From: Ascaphus truei
Lineage: Eukaryota > Chordata > Amphibia > Anura > Ascaphidae
Direction of reading: 5' to 3'
Length of the DNA: 64,000 bases
Assembly (NCBI GenBank): GCA_036426205.1
Contig: CM071570.1
Span: 140,139,048 to 140,203,047, forward strand
Part shown: piece after piece, positions 54,429-64,000 of the stretch
Position numbering within the stretch: position 1 is the first letter of the stretch
How the letters are laid out: every line of letters begins with the position of its first letter
Notes under the pieces: generated by a model
The model's input: only the letters and a program-made list of their open reading frames with translations
What the model was told of the DNA's origin: nothing
Databases searched by the model: none
Made by a program: the position numbers and the translations under genes

Positions 54429-55437
54429 CGGGTCGTTGAGGCCTTGCATCGACTACAGGGGTTTAAACCACATCACTATTAAAAATCGTTACCCCCTTCC
54501 CCTTATTACCGAACTGTTCGATAAATTACAGGGGGCCAAGATTTTTTCCAAGTTGGATCTACGTGGTGCCTATAACCTGGTGCGTATCAGAAAGGGGGAT
54601 GAATGGAAGATGGCCTTCAACACACGTAGTGGACACTACAAATATCTGGTAATGCCTTTCGACTTATGTAATGCTCCCGCTGTCTTCCAGGATTTCATCA
54701 ACGACGTCTTTCGTAAGGTACTCAATATTTTTGTTATTGTATACTTGGATGATATCCTGATTTTTTCCAAAGATCTCCAGGACCATATACGCCACACCTC
54801 CTACGTCCTTTCCCGTCTCCGTGAACACCATTTGTACGTCAAACTGGAGAAGTGCACCTTTCATACGACCTCTACTCCGTTCCTGGGGTATATCATTTCT
54901 GATGAGGGAAAACAAAGAAAAACCTGGCGCCAAAAGTTCATTGGATAATCCTGTACTCCTCAGGGGATCAGCACACTTGCTTGACAGGCCATGTAGGGGA
55001 AAAAACACAAACAGACACAGATCATAGTGCAACACTGTAGGGTTAAAACAGGTCTACACTAATACACACACTGCACATATAACATAGAGACTTCTAGTGA
55101 CTATAAAAACTATTTATTAAATAAAAAGAAATATGCCATAAAATGGTATGGACAAATGAGAACACCGCTGGTCATCCAGATGGGAAAAATCAGAGCCCTA
55201 CTTACAAGCAGCAAGGCAAATACAGGCAATGCAACAAAGAGTCCTCCGGGTGCTGCTGATGTCTTTGCAGAGATGTGATTCCTGCTGCACTGCGACTCTC
55301 GTGCTTACTCTCCCTCCAGGGGTTAACAGGAACAGTGGCAGTGTCGGAGGCCCGCTCGTGGGGCTCACAGCTCTACTCCACGTGAGGCTGCTCTCCTCAC
55401 TTCCTCCTCCGGTTACACAGGCTGTCTCAGAGAGTGC
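54429..55437. repeat. 1-kb direct repeat, right copy
   Basis: Partner of 47519-48526. Its gypsy RT frame (54436-54948) is open, reading through [20 protein letters not shown] where the left copy has the deletion, then [12 protein letters not shown]. It carries the same junction to unidentified sequence after ISDEG. Confidence 0.93.
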
Positions 55438-55904
55438 AAATAAATTGAATAAATTCCTAGTAAGAAAAACATTCGTTTTTGACATAAGTTTATTTATTGT
55501 ATTACATTATACTACAATTAGTCCTTGTTACATAGTTGTGTGTGTTTGTGTGTTTGTGTGTGTGTGTGTGTGTGTGTATAAATGTCGGATCTAGAAAAAA
55601 AAGACAGATATTAATGACTAGTTTCCTGAACCCCTTAACCAATGTCTGGATGCCCCCACTTCACAATATCTTAAGCAGCAATCCCGCCTGAGATCTTATC
55701 TTATCCGTAGTCCCTCAATGTCCAGGTACCCTCATTCCCGCAATGTTATATATTGGAGGGGAGGGGTTCCTTACCTGTCTTCTGGGATATGGGGGATTCC
55801 GATGTCTCCCGTGTGAAGCTTGAGTCAGATCTGGAAGAAAGCAGTATAGGTTATTTATTTCGGTGTAGGTATAGGGCAGTTAAGATATATATAGGGTAAA
55901 TAAG
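55438..55904. other. Intergenic sequence with (TG)n
   Basis: A short TG microsatellite near 55538-55578. Otherwise unrecognised. Confidence 0.6.
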
Positions 55905-56290
55905 ACATCCAGATCCAGAATGTGAGACAGAGCGAGTATGGGAGAGAGAGAGAGTGTTGGAGAGAGAGAGAGTGAGTGTGGGAGAGAGAGGGAGTGACAG
56001 AGAGAGACAGAGAGAGAAAAAGAGAGAGACAGAGAGAGTGACAGAGACAGAGAGAGTGACAGAGACAAATACGGAGAGAGAGTGACAGAGAGAGTGACAG
56101 AGAGAGTGACAGAGACAGAGATTGACAGAGACAGAGAGTGACAGAGAGAGAGAGAGTGACAGAGAGAGTGACAGAGAGAGTGACAGAGAGAGTGACAGAG
56201 AGAGTGACAGAGAGAGAGTGACAGAGATAGAGTGACAGGGAGAGAGTGACAGAGAGAGTGTGAGAGAGAGAGAGTGTGAGAGAGGGATGG
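55905..56290. repeat. GAGAGAGTGACAGA tandem repeat
   Basis: Purine-rich repeats of GAGA and AGTGACAG in variable order. All Leu-Ser frames on the opposite strand are artefacts. Confidence 0.95.
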
Positions 56291-56324
56291 TCAGGAGGTG
56301 GGTGACTTGGTGATGGTGACTGAC

Positions 56325-56480
56325 AGTGAGCAGGTGACAGTGACTGCGGGTGGGCAGGTGACGGTGACTGCGGGTGGGCAAGTGACTGTGACTGCGCGTG
56401 GGCAGGTGACGGTGACAGCGGGTGGGCAGGTGACATGACTGTGGGTGGGCAGGTGACGGTGACTGCGGGTGGGCAGGTGG
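56325..56480. repeat. Minisatellite, GTGGGCAGGTGACGGTGACT units
   Basis: Six or seven tandem units of about 24 bp (gcgggtgggcaggtgacggtgact). Confidence 0.9.
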
Positions 56481-56499
56481 CTGACTGTGGGTGTGTGTC

Positions 56500-56650
56500 T
56501 GTACACACTCAGTCACACACTAAGTCACACACTCTCACACTCAGCCACACTCTCACACTCAGTCACACACTCTCACAATCATTCACACACTCTCACACTC
56601 AGTCACACACTCTCACACTTAGTCACACACTCTCACAGTCACACACTCAC
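56500..56650. repeat. Minisatellite, CACACTCTCACACTCAGT units
   Basis: Tandem units of about 20 bp with the core tcacacactctcacactcag. Confidence 0.9.
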
Positions 56651-56769
56651 AAGAAATGTAGCCACTCATGGGAGAAAGAGCGGGTGAGGAAGCGCTCCAA
56701 ATCCCACGAGACTAAGCAGAACCGGTGCCAGGAGTCCCACTCCAGGTCCCAATCACTGTGTCCAGCAGG

Positions 56770-57080
56770 ATCATCGGAGAGCCTCAGGGGACATTGGAGA
56801 GCCACGGGGGACATCAGAGAGCCACGGGGGACATGGAGAGCCACGGGGGAAATCAGGAAGCCTTGGGGGATATAGGGGAGCTACAGGGGATATCGGAGAG
56901 CCACAGGGGAAATCGGAGTCATGTGGGGGGCATTGGAGGCATGTGAGGGACATCAAGGGCATGTGGGAGCATCGGAGGGGCATGTGGGGCTTGGTAGATG
57001 GATAGGAGGGGCAAGGGAGAGGGCATGGGATAGGCATGTGGGTGCATGGGAGAGGCATGTTGGGGTATGGGAGAGTACTT
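56770..57080. repeat. Minisatellite, GGAGAGCCACGGGGGACAT units
   Basis: Units of about 21-24 bp that decay rightward into gcatgtggg-type units. Purine-rich on this strand. Confidence 0.85.
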
Positions 57081-57229
57081 ATGTGCTCAGATGTGCTCAA
57101 GAAGGATCAAGATTGAAAAGGAAGGCCGCTTCCATGCGGGCTCATTTAGAGCCTGGATTCGCGCCAAAAAAAAAGAAACGGCAGCGTGCCAAGTCGCATT
57201 ACACCAATCAAATAGGATTTTTTTTTCAG

Positions 57230-57329
57230 CGCAAGCAGGGGAAATTAAACAGAACCACGTGAGCTGCTTGGGCCAATCACCAGCGGGCAAAATCCAGTCG
57301 CCACTAGCGATCGGGTTTGTCGAACACTA
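57230..57329 (+). mobile_element. hAT MITE right end
   Basis: gagctgcttgggccaatcac...gggtttgtcgaacact matches the right parts of the hAT elements at 8075-8209 and 62699-62854. The left end was not found. Confidence 0.65.
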
Positions 57330-58424
57330 TATTTATATACTTTCTTTTATTCAGATTTTGATAGCAAAGACATGACACTGCTGTATGAGGAGTGTATCTA
57401 TGTGGTCTTTCTGCTTTTTAGTAATTAAACACTAGTTTTATATTTACAGATTTTCATTTACACTTTTTCTAAAGGAATTTGTTTTAAAATAAGTTCCCTT
57501 TACTTTTTTTAGGGCTTTATTCAATAGGATACAATCATTGTCATTTTTGGCATCAGCCCTTGGAACACAACCTCTCTAAATTCATAGCTTAATGTTCAAT
57601 TTTTAACAGATCTATTTGTTTATTTTTGAAGTGAAACTTCTTTAGTAGCATGTACTAAATTTTGATGGTACAAAACTGCATCATGGAGATGCGAAAGTGG
57701 TACGGATATGATGTCAGGTGCATGCAAGAGTAATGGAAATGAGGTAATTGTAGGCAGAAGAGGCCGTTGGTGTGATGTAATTTTTGCCAGTAGAGGCTGT
57801 TGGCTCGTGCATGCACAGACGTGGGAGTTGGATGCATGCACAAATGTGACCATCGGGTCCCTCATGTGCTAATGCGTCCATCGATACCAGCCAGGAAGCT
57901 ATCGGTGTGAGCATGCGCATAATCGGCCATTGCTGCAAGGCAGCGCATGCGCAGAGTCGCCCGACGCATCCACTACATATGCCAAGACACCCGGCACATC
58001 CAGCGCATGCACAGAGTAATCCCCCTCCCCCCGCGTTTGGGCACAGATGGCCGTATCCTCATGCGCAGAAGACTACCAGGCCGGTGCACAAGCAGAGGTC
58101 ACTGGCACGCATATACAACAATTTCCAGCCTTATCACAATAAAGATTATTGTAGAAACTGTCAAAATAAATTCATTTCTATGAACACTTAATAGTTAAAA
58201 TCTATAATAAAATATTTATATAAAATAAATATATTTCGATATATTTAAAAAAAAATATTTGTGTGCCGAGCACGCACATTTTAAGTGAAACTTCTTTGAC
58301 TTTTGTCATTGAAATTGTATTTGTGTTGATGATGTTTTTAAGTAATAAAAAATACAATTTCATTGACAAAACGCAAATAAATTTGACTTAGAACGCGTGT
58401 ATTCGGCAGACATCCCCTATATTC
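57330..58424. other. Intergenic sequence, unrecognised
   Basis: 57850-58020 has repeated gcgcatgc/gcatgcgc words, perhaps a decayed tandem repeat. No gene. Confidence 0.45.
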
Positions 58425-58509
58425 CTCATGCGTGTGTGTTTGTTTTTGTGTGACTGTGTGTGTAATAGTGTGTGTGTAATAGTGTTTGTTTTTGTGTGTG
58501 TGTCTGTGA

Positions 58510-58542
<33 letters not shown>

Positions 58543-58576
58543 GGTGGGTGTGGTGTGTGGGTGTGTGGGTGTGTGG

Positions 58577-58618
<42 letters not shown>

Positions 58619-58677
58619 GGGTGGTGTGTGTGTGGGGTGGGAAAGTGGGTGGTGTGTGGTGTGTGTGTGTGTGTGTG

Positions 58678-58720
<43 letters not shown>

Positions 58721-58850
58721 TGTGTGTGTGTGTGGTGGTGTGTGTGTGTGTGTGTGTGGGTGTGTGTGTGGGTGTAGTGTGTGATGTGTGTGTGGGTTGT
58801 GTGTTTGTGCGGTTTGGGTGTGGTGATGTGTGTGTGACACGGGGGGGGGG
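58425..58850. repeat. Large (GT)n/(GTGTGGG)n tract
   Basis: About 425 bp of TG dinucleotides interrupted by GGG, GGTG and CGA words. Potential Z-DNA and quadruplex former. Open frames on both strands are low complexity. Confidence 0.97.
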
Positions 58851-58869
58851 GTGCGTGGTCTGCGCTCTG

Positions 58870-60330
58870 TGTCCTCTTCTCCTCTGGTGCTGCTGCCCAT
58901 GAGCGAAAAATAATGGTATTGGTCATTTGATTGACAACTATCAGAATTCCCCAAATAAGAAATCTTTTTTACTTCCTATGTGCTCTATTTTCGAAAGAAG
59001 TTAAATACTTTTCATATTGGAGAAGTTATGGAGAAAATAAATCATAAAAGTATTAAATAACAGGACATACAAATTTACACAATAAATATGTATATGTATT
59101 AATACAAAATCAAAGAAAATGTCGAAAACAATATAGTATAACCAAAAACAATTCAAAAGTCCACATTCGTAGTGTATTTTTCAGTTGACAAAGTGAAGAC
59201 TCTTATTTTCAAGGCCCAATCTAGAGGGAAATTGGTCATACATTGTCTTCCAGCACTGGGAGGTGTGGAAAGAAAAAAAATGAACACCTAAGTGTTTTTA
59301 ACGATGGTGCACTTGTAAGGATTTGGGATTTGAGCTGTGTGTATTTTAGACAAATCCTATTGGATCAATATTAAAAAGGCATTTAGGAGTACATATGCAT
59401 AAGTGTAACAATAAAAAAACAAAAAATATCAAATAAAAAATGAGCAATGAAATTAATACAGATATCTTAGAATATCATGAAACCACTGATAGATGTACCC
59501 TTGCTATAAATGATGTAATGTAGCTTTATTATTGTTTTACCTGAGCGGGTTAAGTGTTTCCCCCTGCTCTTGACTGTACATAGTGGTGTCTTGCCTGCGA
59601 GATCGCTGATCTACGGCAGGTGATTAGTATACACTCTGAGCTCAGTTGGTTTGCTATTTCCCGGCTGTTCACTCGTTTATGTGACCCCTGTTATATCTTC
59701 CCTTACCTTCCGGTCCATGGACTGCCATCTCCATTGCTATATTGTTTGGGGATAGGGAGGGGGGTCTCTCTCCTTTTAATAACACCATGGACATTTCTTG
59801 AATAGCATTGCTGTACGAGACGGATACCACCATGGAGAGGAGCCAATCAGAAGGCACGAATACACCAAGGAGGACCAATAGAGCCAATGTGTGAGAGGCC
59901 ACCTACCTGAGGGAGAACCGCACTATCCAGAGACCACCGGTGGATGTCATCTGGGAGTGCAGTGTTGACGATTCCTCCTGCTCCATTCCGGCGTGTGGTA
60001 ACCCATATCAGAGTACATGGAATGCTTGTTTTTACATTTTTGATGTACGCAGATATACTTACCGTTCTAATATAAATTCATATTTTTGGACTTACTTCAC
60101 TATGTTAGTTGTGCGCTGTTTTTCTTGTTGTTTATCTCTTGTAGTTTAGGGGTGCGGATCACCCTAATATCTACAGCTGCAGACGTTTCTATCTTCAATA
60201 ATTCCTTCAAAGGTTATGTATATTTAACACTGGTTGGTTTTGGTGTTGATTCAATTTGTTTGGGTAACTTAATAGTTTCCATTTCTTACATTGAATAGTT
60301 TCTAGTAGCACACTTAAATATTTTTTCTGT
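58870..60330. other. Intergenic sequence, possible PLE terminal remains
   Basis: Mostly AT-rich and unrecognised. Around 60090-60150 the phrase gtgcgctgtttttcttgttg resembles frog PLE noncoding ends, but this is not firm. Confidence 0.35.
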
Positions 60331-60339
60331 TCTACCACT

Positions 60340-60600
60340 ATGGGGCACCTGGAGACCCACGGGGACCACCCGAGGGCCCCCAGACCACTGTGGGAACCAC
60401 CTGAGGACTCCCAGACACCCGCAACGACCACCTACAGACCCCATTGGGGCCCGTGAGGACCCACAGGGACCACCCGTGGACCCCAATGGGGACCGCAGGG
60501 ACCACCTGGAGGCCCACGAAGCCTAGCGGGGACCACCCGAAGGCCCCCAGACACCCATGGGTACCCCACGGGGTGCACTATGGGGCGTGCGGACACCCAT
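60340..60600. repeat. GC-rich minisatellite
   Basis: Units such as ggggaccacccgagggcccccagacacc and acctgaggactcccagacacc in imperfect tandem. Abruptly GC-rich in AT-rich DNA. Confidence 0.85.
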
Positions 60601-60614
60601 TACATTACTGTATT

Positions 60615-61560
60615 TATGCATTTGGGATGCAAGAATAAAAAGGCGAATTACAAATTAAATGGGGATACATTGGGGGAATCCTTTATGGAGAAGGATTTAG
60701 CAGTGCTTGTAGACAGCAGGCTTAGCAATAGTGCACAAAGTCATGCAGTAGCTGCAAAGGCAAACAAGATCTTATCTTGCATCAAACGGGCAATGGATGG
60801 GAGGGAAGTAAATATTATTATGCCCCTTTACAAAGCGTTAGTAAGACCTCACCTTTAATATGGAGTACAATTTTGGGCACCAATCCTAAGAAAAGACATT
60901 ATGGAACTAGAGAGTCTAGAGAAGAGCCACCAAATTAATAAAGGGGATGGATAATCTAATTTATGAGGAGAGGCTAGCTAAATTAGATTTATTTACATTA
61001 GAAAAGTGGCGTCTAAGAGGGGATATGATAACTATATACAAATATATTCGGGGACAATACAAGGAGCTTTCAAAAGAACTATTCATCCCACGGGCAGCAC
61101 AAAGAACTCGGGGCCATCCCTTAAGGCTGGAGGAAAGGAGATTTCAAACAAAGGAAAGGGTTCTTTACAGTAAGGGCAGTTAAAATGTGGAATTCATTAC
61201 CCATGGAGACTGTGATGGCAGATACAATAGATTTGTTCAAAAAAAAGGTTGGACATCTTTTTAGATGGGAAAGGTATACAGGGATATACCAAATAATTAT
61301 ACATGGAAATATATTGATCCAGGGATTAATCCGATTGCCAATTCTTGGAGTCAGGAAGGAATTTATTTTTCCCCTTATGAGACATCATTGGATGATATGA
61401 CTCTGGGGGTTTGTGTTTGCCTTCCTCTGGATCCATAAGTATGTATAGATAAAGGATAAAGTATCTGTTGTCTAAATTTAGCATAGGTTGAACTTGATGG
61501 ACGTACGTCTTTTTTCAACCTCATCTACTATGTAACTATGTAACTATGTAACTGTACTGT
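60615..61560 (+). pseudogene. CR1-like LINE 3' end
   Basis: Frames give FMEKDLAVLVDSRLS, AAKANKILSCIKRAMDGREV, IMPLYKALVRPHL, YGVQFWAPILRKDIMELESL, YEERLAKLDLFTLEKWRLRG, DMITIYKYIRGQ, RTRGHPLRLEERRFQTK, WNSLPMETVM: the CR1 C-terminal domain in order. A 3' UTR and a ctatgtaa tail follow. Two or three frame breaks. It is 5' truncated after the RT core. Confidence 0.88.
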
Positions 61561-61679
61561 AATGTTTAAAATGTAAAAACAAAACAAAACAGCGAAAGCC
61601 TGTGAAAGGCGTGCAGTTAGAGTGACTGATTCAGCCTATCTCTTACTGCACGTCTATTACAGACAGGAATACCACAGTA

Positions 61680-61823
61680 GTACTTACACAGCAGGGACCC
61701 CTGCTGTGTTATTTGGATGGGCCATTAGTCTGACCCGGCAAAACTTGTGAATATATCTCAACCACACACGTCACAATGTCAAATTTACCCAGGTACATTT
61801 TTGAATAACGGCCGCTGCATCTG
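61680..61823. repeat. Dispersed repeat related to 12576-12920 and 18122-18254
   Basis: gggacccctgctgtgttatttggatgggccattagtctg matches the right arm of the 18122-18254 palindrome. ATAACGGCCGCTGCATCTG at 61805-61823 is identical to 12576-12594. Confidence 0.5.
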
Positions 61824-61839
61824 TAGATCTAATTCTTCG

Positions 61840-63270
61840 TGCAGACCTTCTGGATACAAGGTTAGAATGTTTGAAGATCCTTGTCTTCTTAAATTTCTCA
61901 ACCTGTCCCCTCTCTTGGTATCTGGTTTACATTTGTTCAATACCCATGATTTTTTAGCAAAGAGGTGTGAAAGCCCATGTCATAAAAAACCTTTGAGTAT
62001 ATTCCTCCGGTGTTCCAGAAACCTTTCTTTCATCGTTCTCATTGTGCGGCCAATATACTGCAGGCCACACTTACACGTAACCATATACACCACATAGTTT
62101 GAGTTACAGTTTATGTGCCCTGTAAATATCTCTTTAGTTGCTTTGGAACTGAACACCTTCAATTTGTTCTTAACATGCGGACATGTCAAACACCTTGCAT
62201 GACCACATCTGTAACAACCAGTAATAATGCTAGGAAGCCATGTGTCCATGGTGTTCACATTATTTTGTGGTGCTTCCTTTTTCCCTTTGCTCAAAGTGCT
62301 AGGTGCCAGGATGTTTTGAAGTTCCTTGCTCTTTTAAAAACAATGTTTGGCCTATCTGATAAATTCTCCTACAAAACGCCATCATTTTTAAGGAGATGCC
62401 AGTGTATTAATAATTTTCCCTATTTCTGAAGCTACCCTGTTATGGTTTGTAATAAACAAACCCTTGTCAGCTGATACTTCATTCTTTTTCTGGCGGTCAG
62501 TGTTTGAATTTAATTTTGTATGGTGTGCTTTTTGGGCTGCATCATCAGTAATTTTCTGATCATATCCTTTTTCCCTAAACGTATTTGTCAACAGCTCAGC
62601 TTGTTCATTAAAATCTGTTTCTCTGGTGCAGTTTCTCCTCAATCTTAAAAACTGCCCATATGGGATATTGTTTTTTATTGTCTGATAATTGAGATAACCA
62701 GTGGTTGACAAATCACCAAAAAATCTACTCGCCACACAAAAAAATCTACTCGCCACCTAGTACCAAACGTTTACTGCTTGGGCCAATATTTACTCGCCCG
62801 GGGTTTAAATCCACTCGCCCGGGGCGAGCAAATGTATAGGTTTGTCGAACACTGGAGATAACTATTAGAGTCCATTTAAAAAAAATGCTGTTTAAATCTT
62901 ATTATATCATGAAATAAATCCCCATATTAGTATCAAACTGGTGTGTGAATGTTAGATTTAATTAATTTTCATTTAAAAAAGAGATAAATTCCATAAGTGA
63001 GCTCTCGCTCCCTTTCCAAATGAAGATTAGATCGTCTATAAACCTCCTGTGTTTTTCAGATCCTTAAGCACTGCTTTCTCCTCTCTGGTTAAATTCAATT
63101 TATATGTCTTTTTTGTATTGCCCAAAGTTTTAAAATCATTAAAAACCAATTGCTGAAAAACCTCAATGTTTTGCCCCTTTGACTGGGCAGGATAAAATGT
63201 TGACCTTGGTTTAAAATGTGTATGTTTACAACCAGTATTATTAAAAGGAGCTGGTGAACTAGGCAAGGCA
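61840..63270 (-). pseudogene. PLE D with internal RT deletion
   Basis: In minus order: QQLVFNDFKTLGNTKKTYKL and LTREEKAVLKDLKN (RT N-terminus, 63170-63060); RFIDDLIFIWKGS (motif C, about 63040-63000); PYGQFLRLRRNCTRETDF; the linker with CYRCGHARCLTCPH; and GIY-YIG VVYMVTCKCGLQYIGRTMRT (about 62100-62030). The RT residues between DLKN and RFIDD (motifs A and B) are gone. A hAT MITE interrupts it at 62699-62854. Confidence 0.8.
62699..62854 (+). mobile_element. hAT-type MITE, 156 bp
   Basis: Begins CAGTGGTTGACAAATC and ends TTGTCGAACACTG, flanked by an exact 8-bp duplication GAGATAAC (62691-62698 and 62855-62862). Same family as 8075-8209, with a 21-bp internal tandem duplication (aaaaaatctactcgccac). 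Confidence 0.92.
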
Positions 63271-64000
63271 TCTTCATGGACATCTTAACCCCTCAATTTC
63301 CTCAAGAAGGAATATCATTGATTTAAAAAAATATTTTTCCTTTATCTGTTGATTAATATTGAAAATAGGTTCTTCCTCTTTGTTTCCTATTTTTTTAAAT
63401 TATGTTTTAATGTTAGCTTACGCCTAAACCTGTGGAGGTCAATAAAAAGTTAAAAAAGAGAATCGGGCTGCTTGTATGAGCAAATGACAGCCTTTTATTA
63501 AAGGACATTTATATGGTTTTCTTTAAGTGTTAATTTCAACAGATTAAAAATGCCATTTACCCCTTCATTCTTCACTTTTATTGCCTCCTTTTTTTTGCTG
63601 TACCTTTCCCCCTCCCGTCCCCCTTTGCAACCTTGTGCTCTAATCTTTTTAGTTTTCTTTGGGTATGTAGGATTTGTTTTTGTCTCTTGTCGTAGGTTTC
63701 CCTGGTTACCCTTATCGGTGATGTGCCCCAACCCCCCAACCGTTCTGATCTGCACGTATTTTGTGTCTTTTCAATGATTTTCAGGCCCTGCCTAAAAAAA
63801 GATACCGAGTGCTTGGTTTAAATTTGTTTCTCAGTATATTTTTTGGGATAGCCCCCTGATATCTGAAATCTGTCAAGGGTGTTTCTTGATACCTCTCCCC
63901 TACAGAGTTTGTTGGAATTTCATTTCCTTTGAAGGGTCTGGGATCACTCCTGTTCATCCATATAGGTATTTGATTACCCCTAATGTGAGAGATGTGTGTT
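63271..64000. other. Probable upstream PLE remains, unrecognised
   Basis: Minus-strand short frames are Lys/Gly-rich (TKKIRAQGCKGGREGERYSK), as in the basic N-terminal region of PLE B, but similarity is too weak to be sure. Confidence 0.35.

Noticed and set aside
55851..56516. Frames of over 200 codons rich in Ser-Leu on the minus strand
   Set aside because: They come from the GAGA/GTGACAGA tandem repeats; the composition is entirely explained by the repeat unit.
58388..58954. Open frames of up to 188 codons rich in His-Thr or Cys-Val
   Set aside because: They are translations of the (GT)n tract on either strand and have no coding signal.

Overview
This window looks like vertebrate nuclear DNA, most probably from an anuran amphibian. 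It carries part of one conserved gene, MAP3K7 (TAK1), on the minus strand, and the rest is almost wall-to-wall transposable elements. The mix of Penelope-like elements (PLEs), DIRS, L2/CR1 LINEs, Tc1, Tigger, Harbinger-like and hAT elements and a sushi-type Ty3/gypsy element is typical of frogs. I assign the species group from gene structure and repeat content only.

Host gene. Four MAP3K7 coding exons can be read, each with consensus splice sites: exon 1 (33760-33843), exon 2 (15673-15783), exon 3 (14734-14799) and exon 4 (12047-12092). They encode the N-terminus, glycine loop, ATP-binding lysine, helix C and hinge. Exon 5 and beyond were not found and should lie left of the window. Exon 1 sits in a CpG-rich promoter (about 33700-34400) with an NRF1 palindrome and a TCTCGCGAGA palindrome. 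A possible divergent noncoding transcript ends near 34880.

Left flank and gene introns (1-33759). From the left come an L2 copy split by a Harbinger-like element; a Tc1 element holding a PLE fragment; and two adjacent copies of one LINE family, the first carrying two inverted Harbinger-like MITEs and a hAT MITE. The introns hold palindromic elements, an old L2, a DIRS tyrosine-recombinase remnant with a third Harbinger-like insertion, a full-length Tigger element, and L1/Tx1-like and other LINE fragments.

Right part (34400-64000). In order: a solo LTR with a 5-bp target duplication; CR1 ends; a PLE endonuclease fragment followed by a hammerhead-like motif; a young 5'-truncated L2 flanked by a perfect 103-bp duplication; a sushi-type gypsy element with gag, protease and broken RT; and two PLEs (48564-50513 and about 50600-54428) lying between two 1-kb direct repeats that share a gypsy-RT/unknown chimera. 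Then come large simple repeats and minisatellites, a CR1 3' end, and a fourth PLE with an internal RT deletion and a hAT insertion.

The most interesting signals are the hammerhead-like ribozymes with a self-complementary ACGCGT stem III beside the PLEs, the 1-kb direct repeats around the PLE block, the 103-bp L2 target duplication, and a GGGAAAC frameshift heptamer, the heptamer used by the domesticated sushi-derived gene PEG10, at the end of the gypsy gag.
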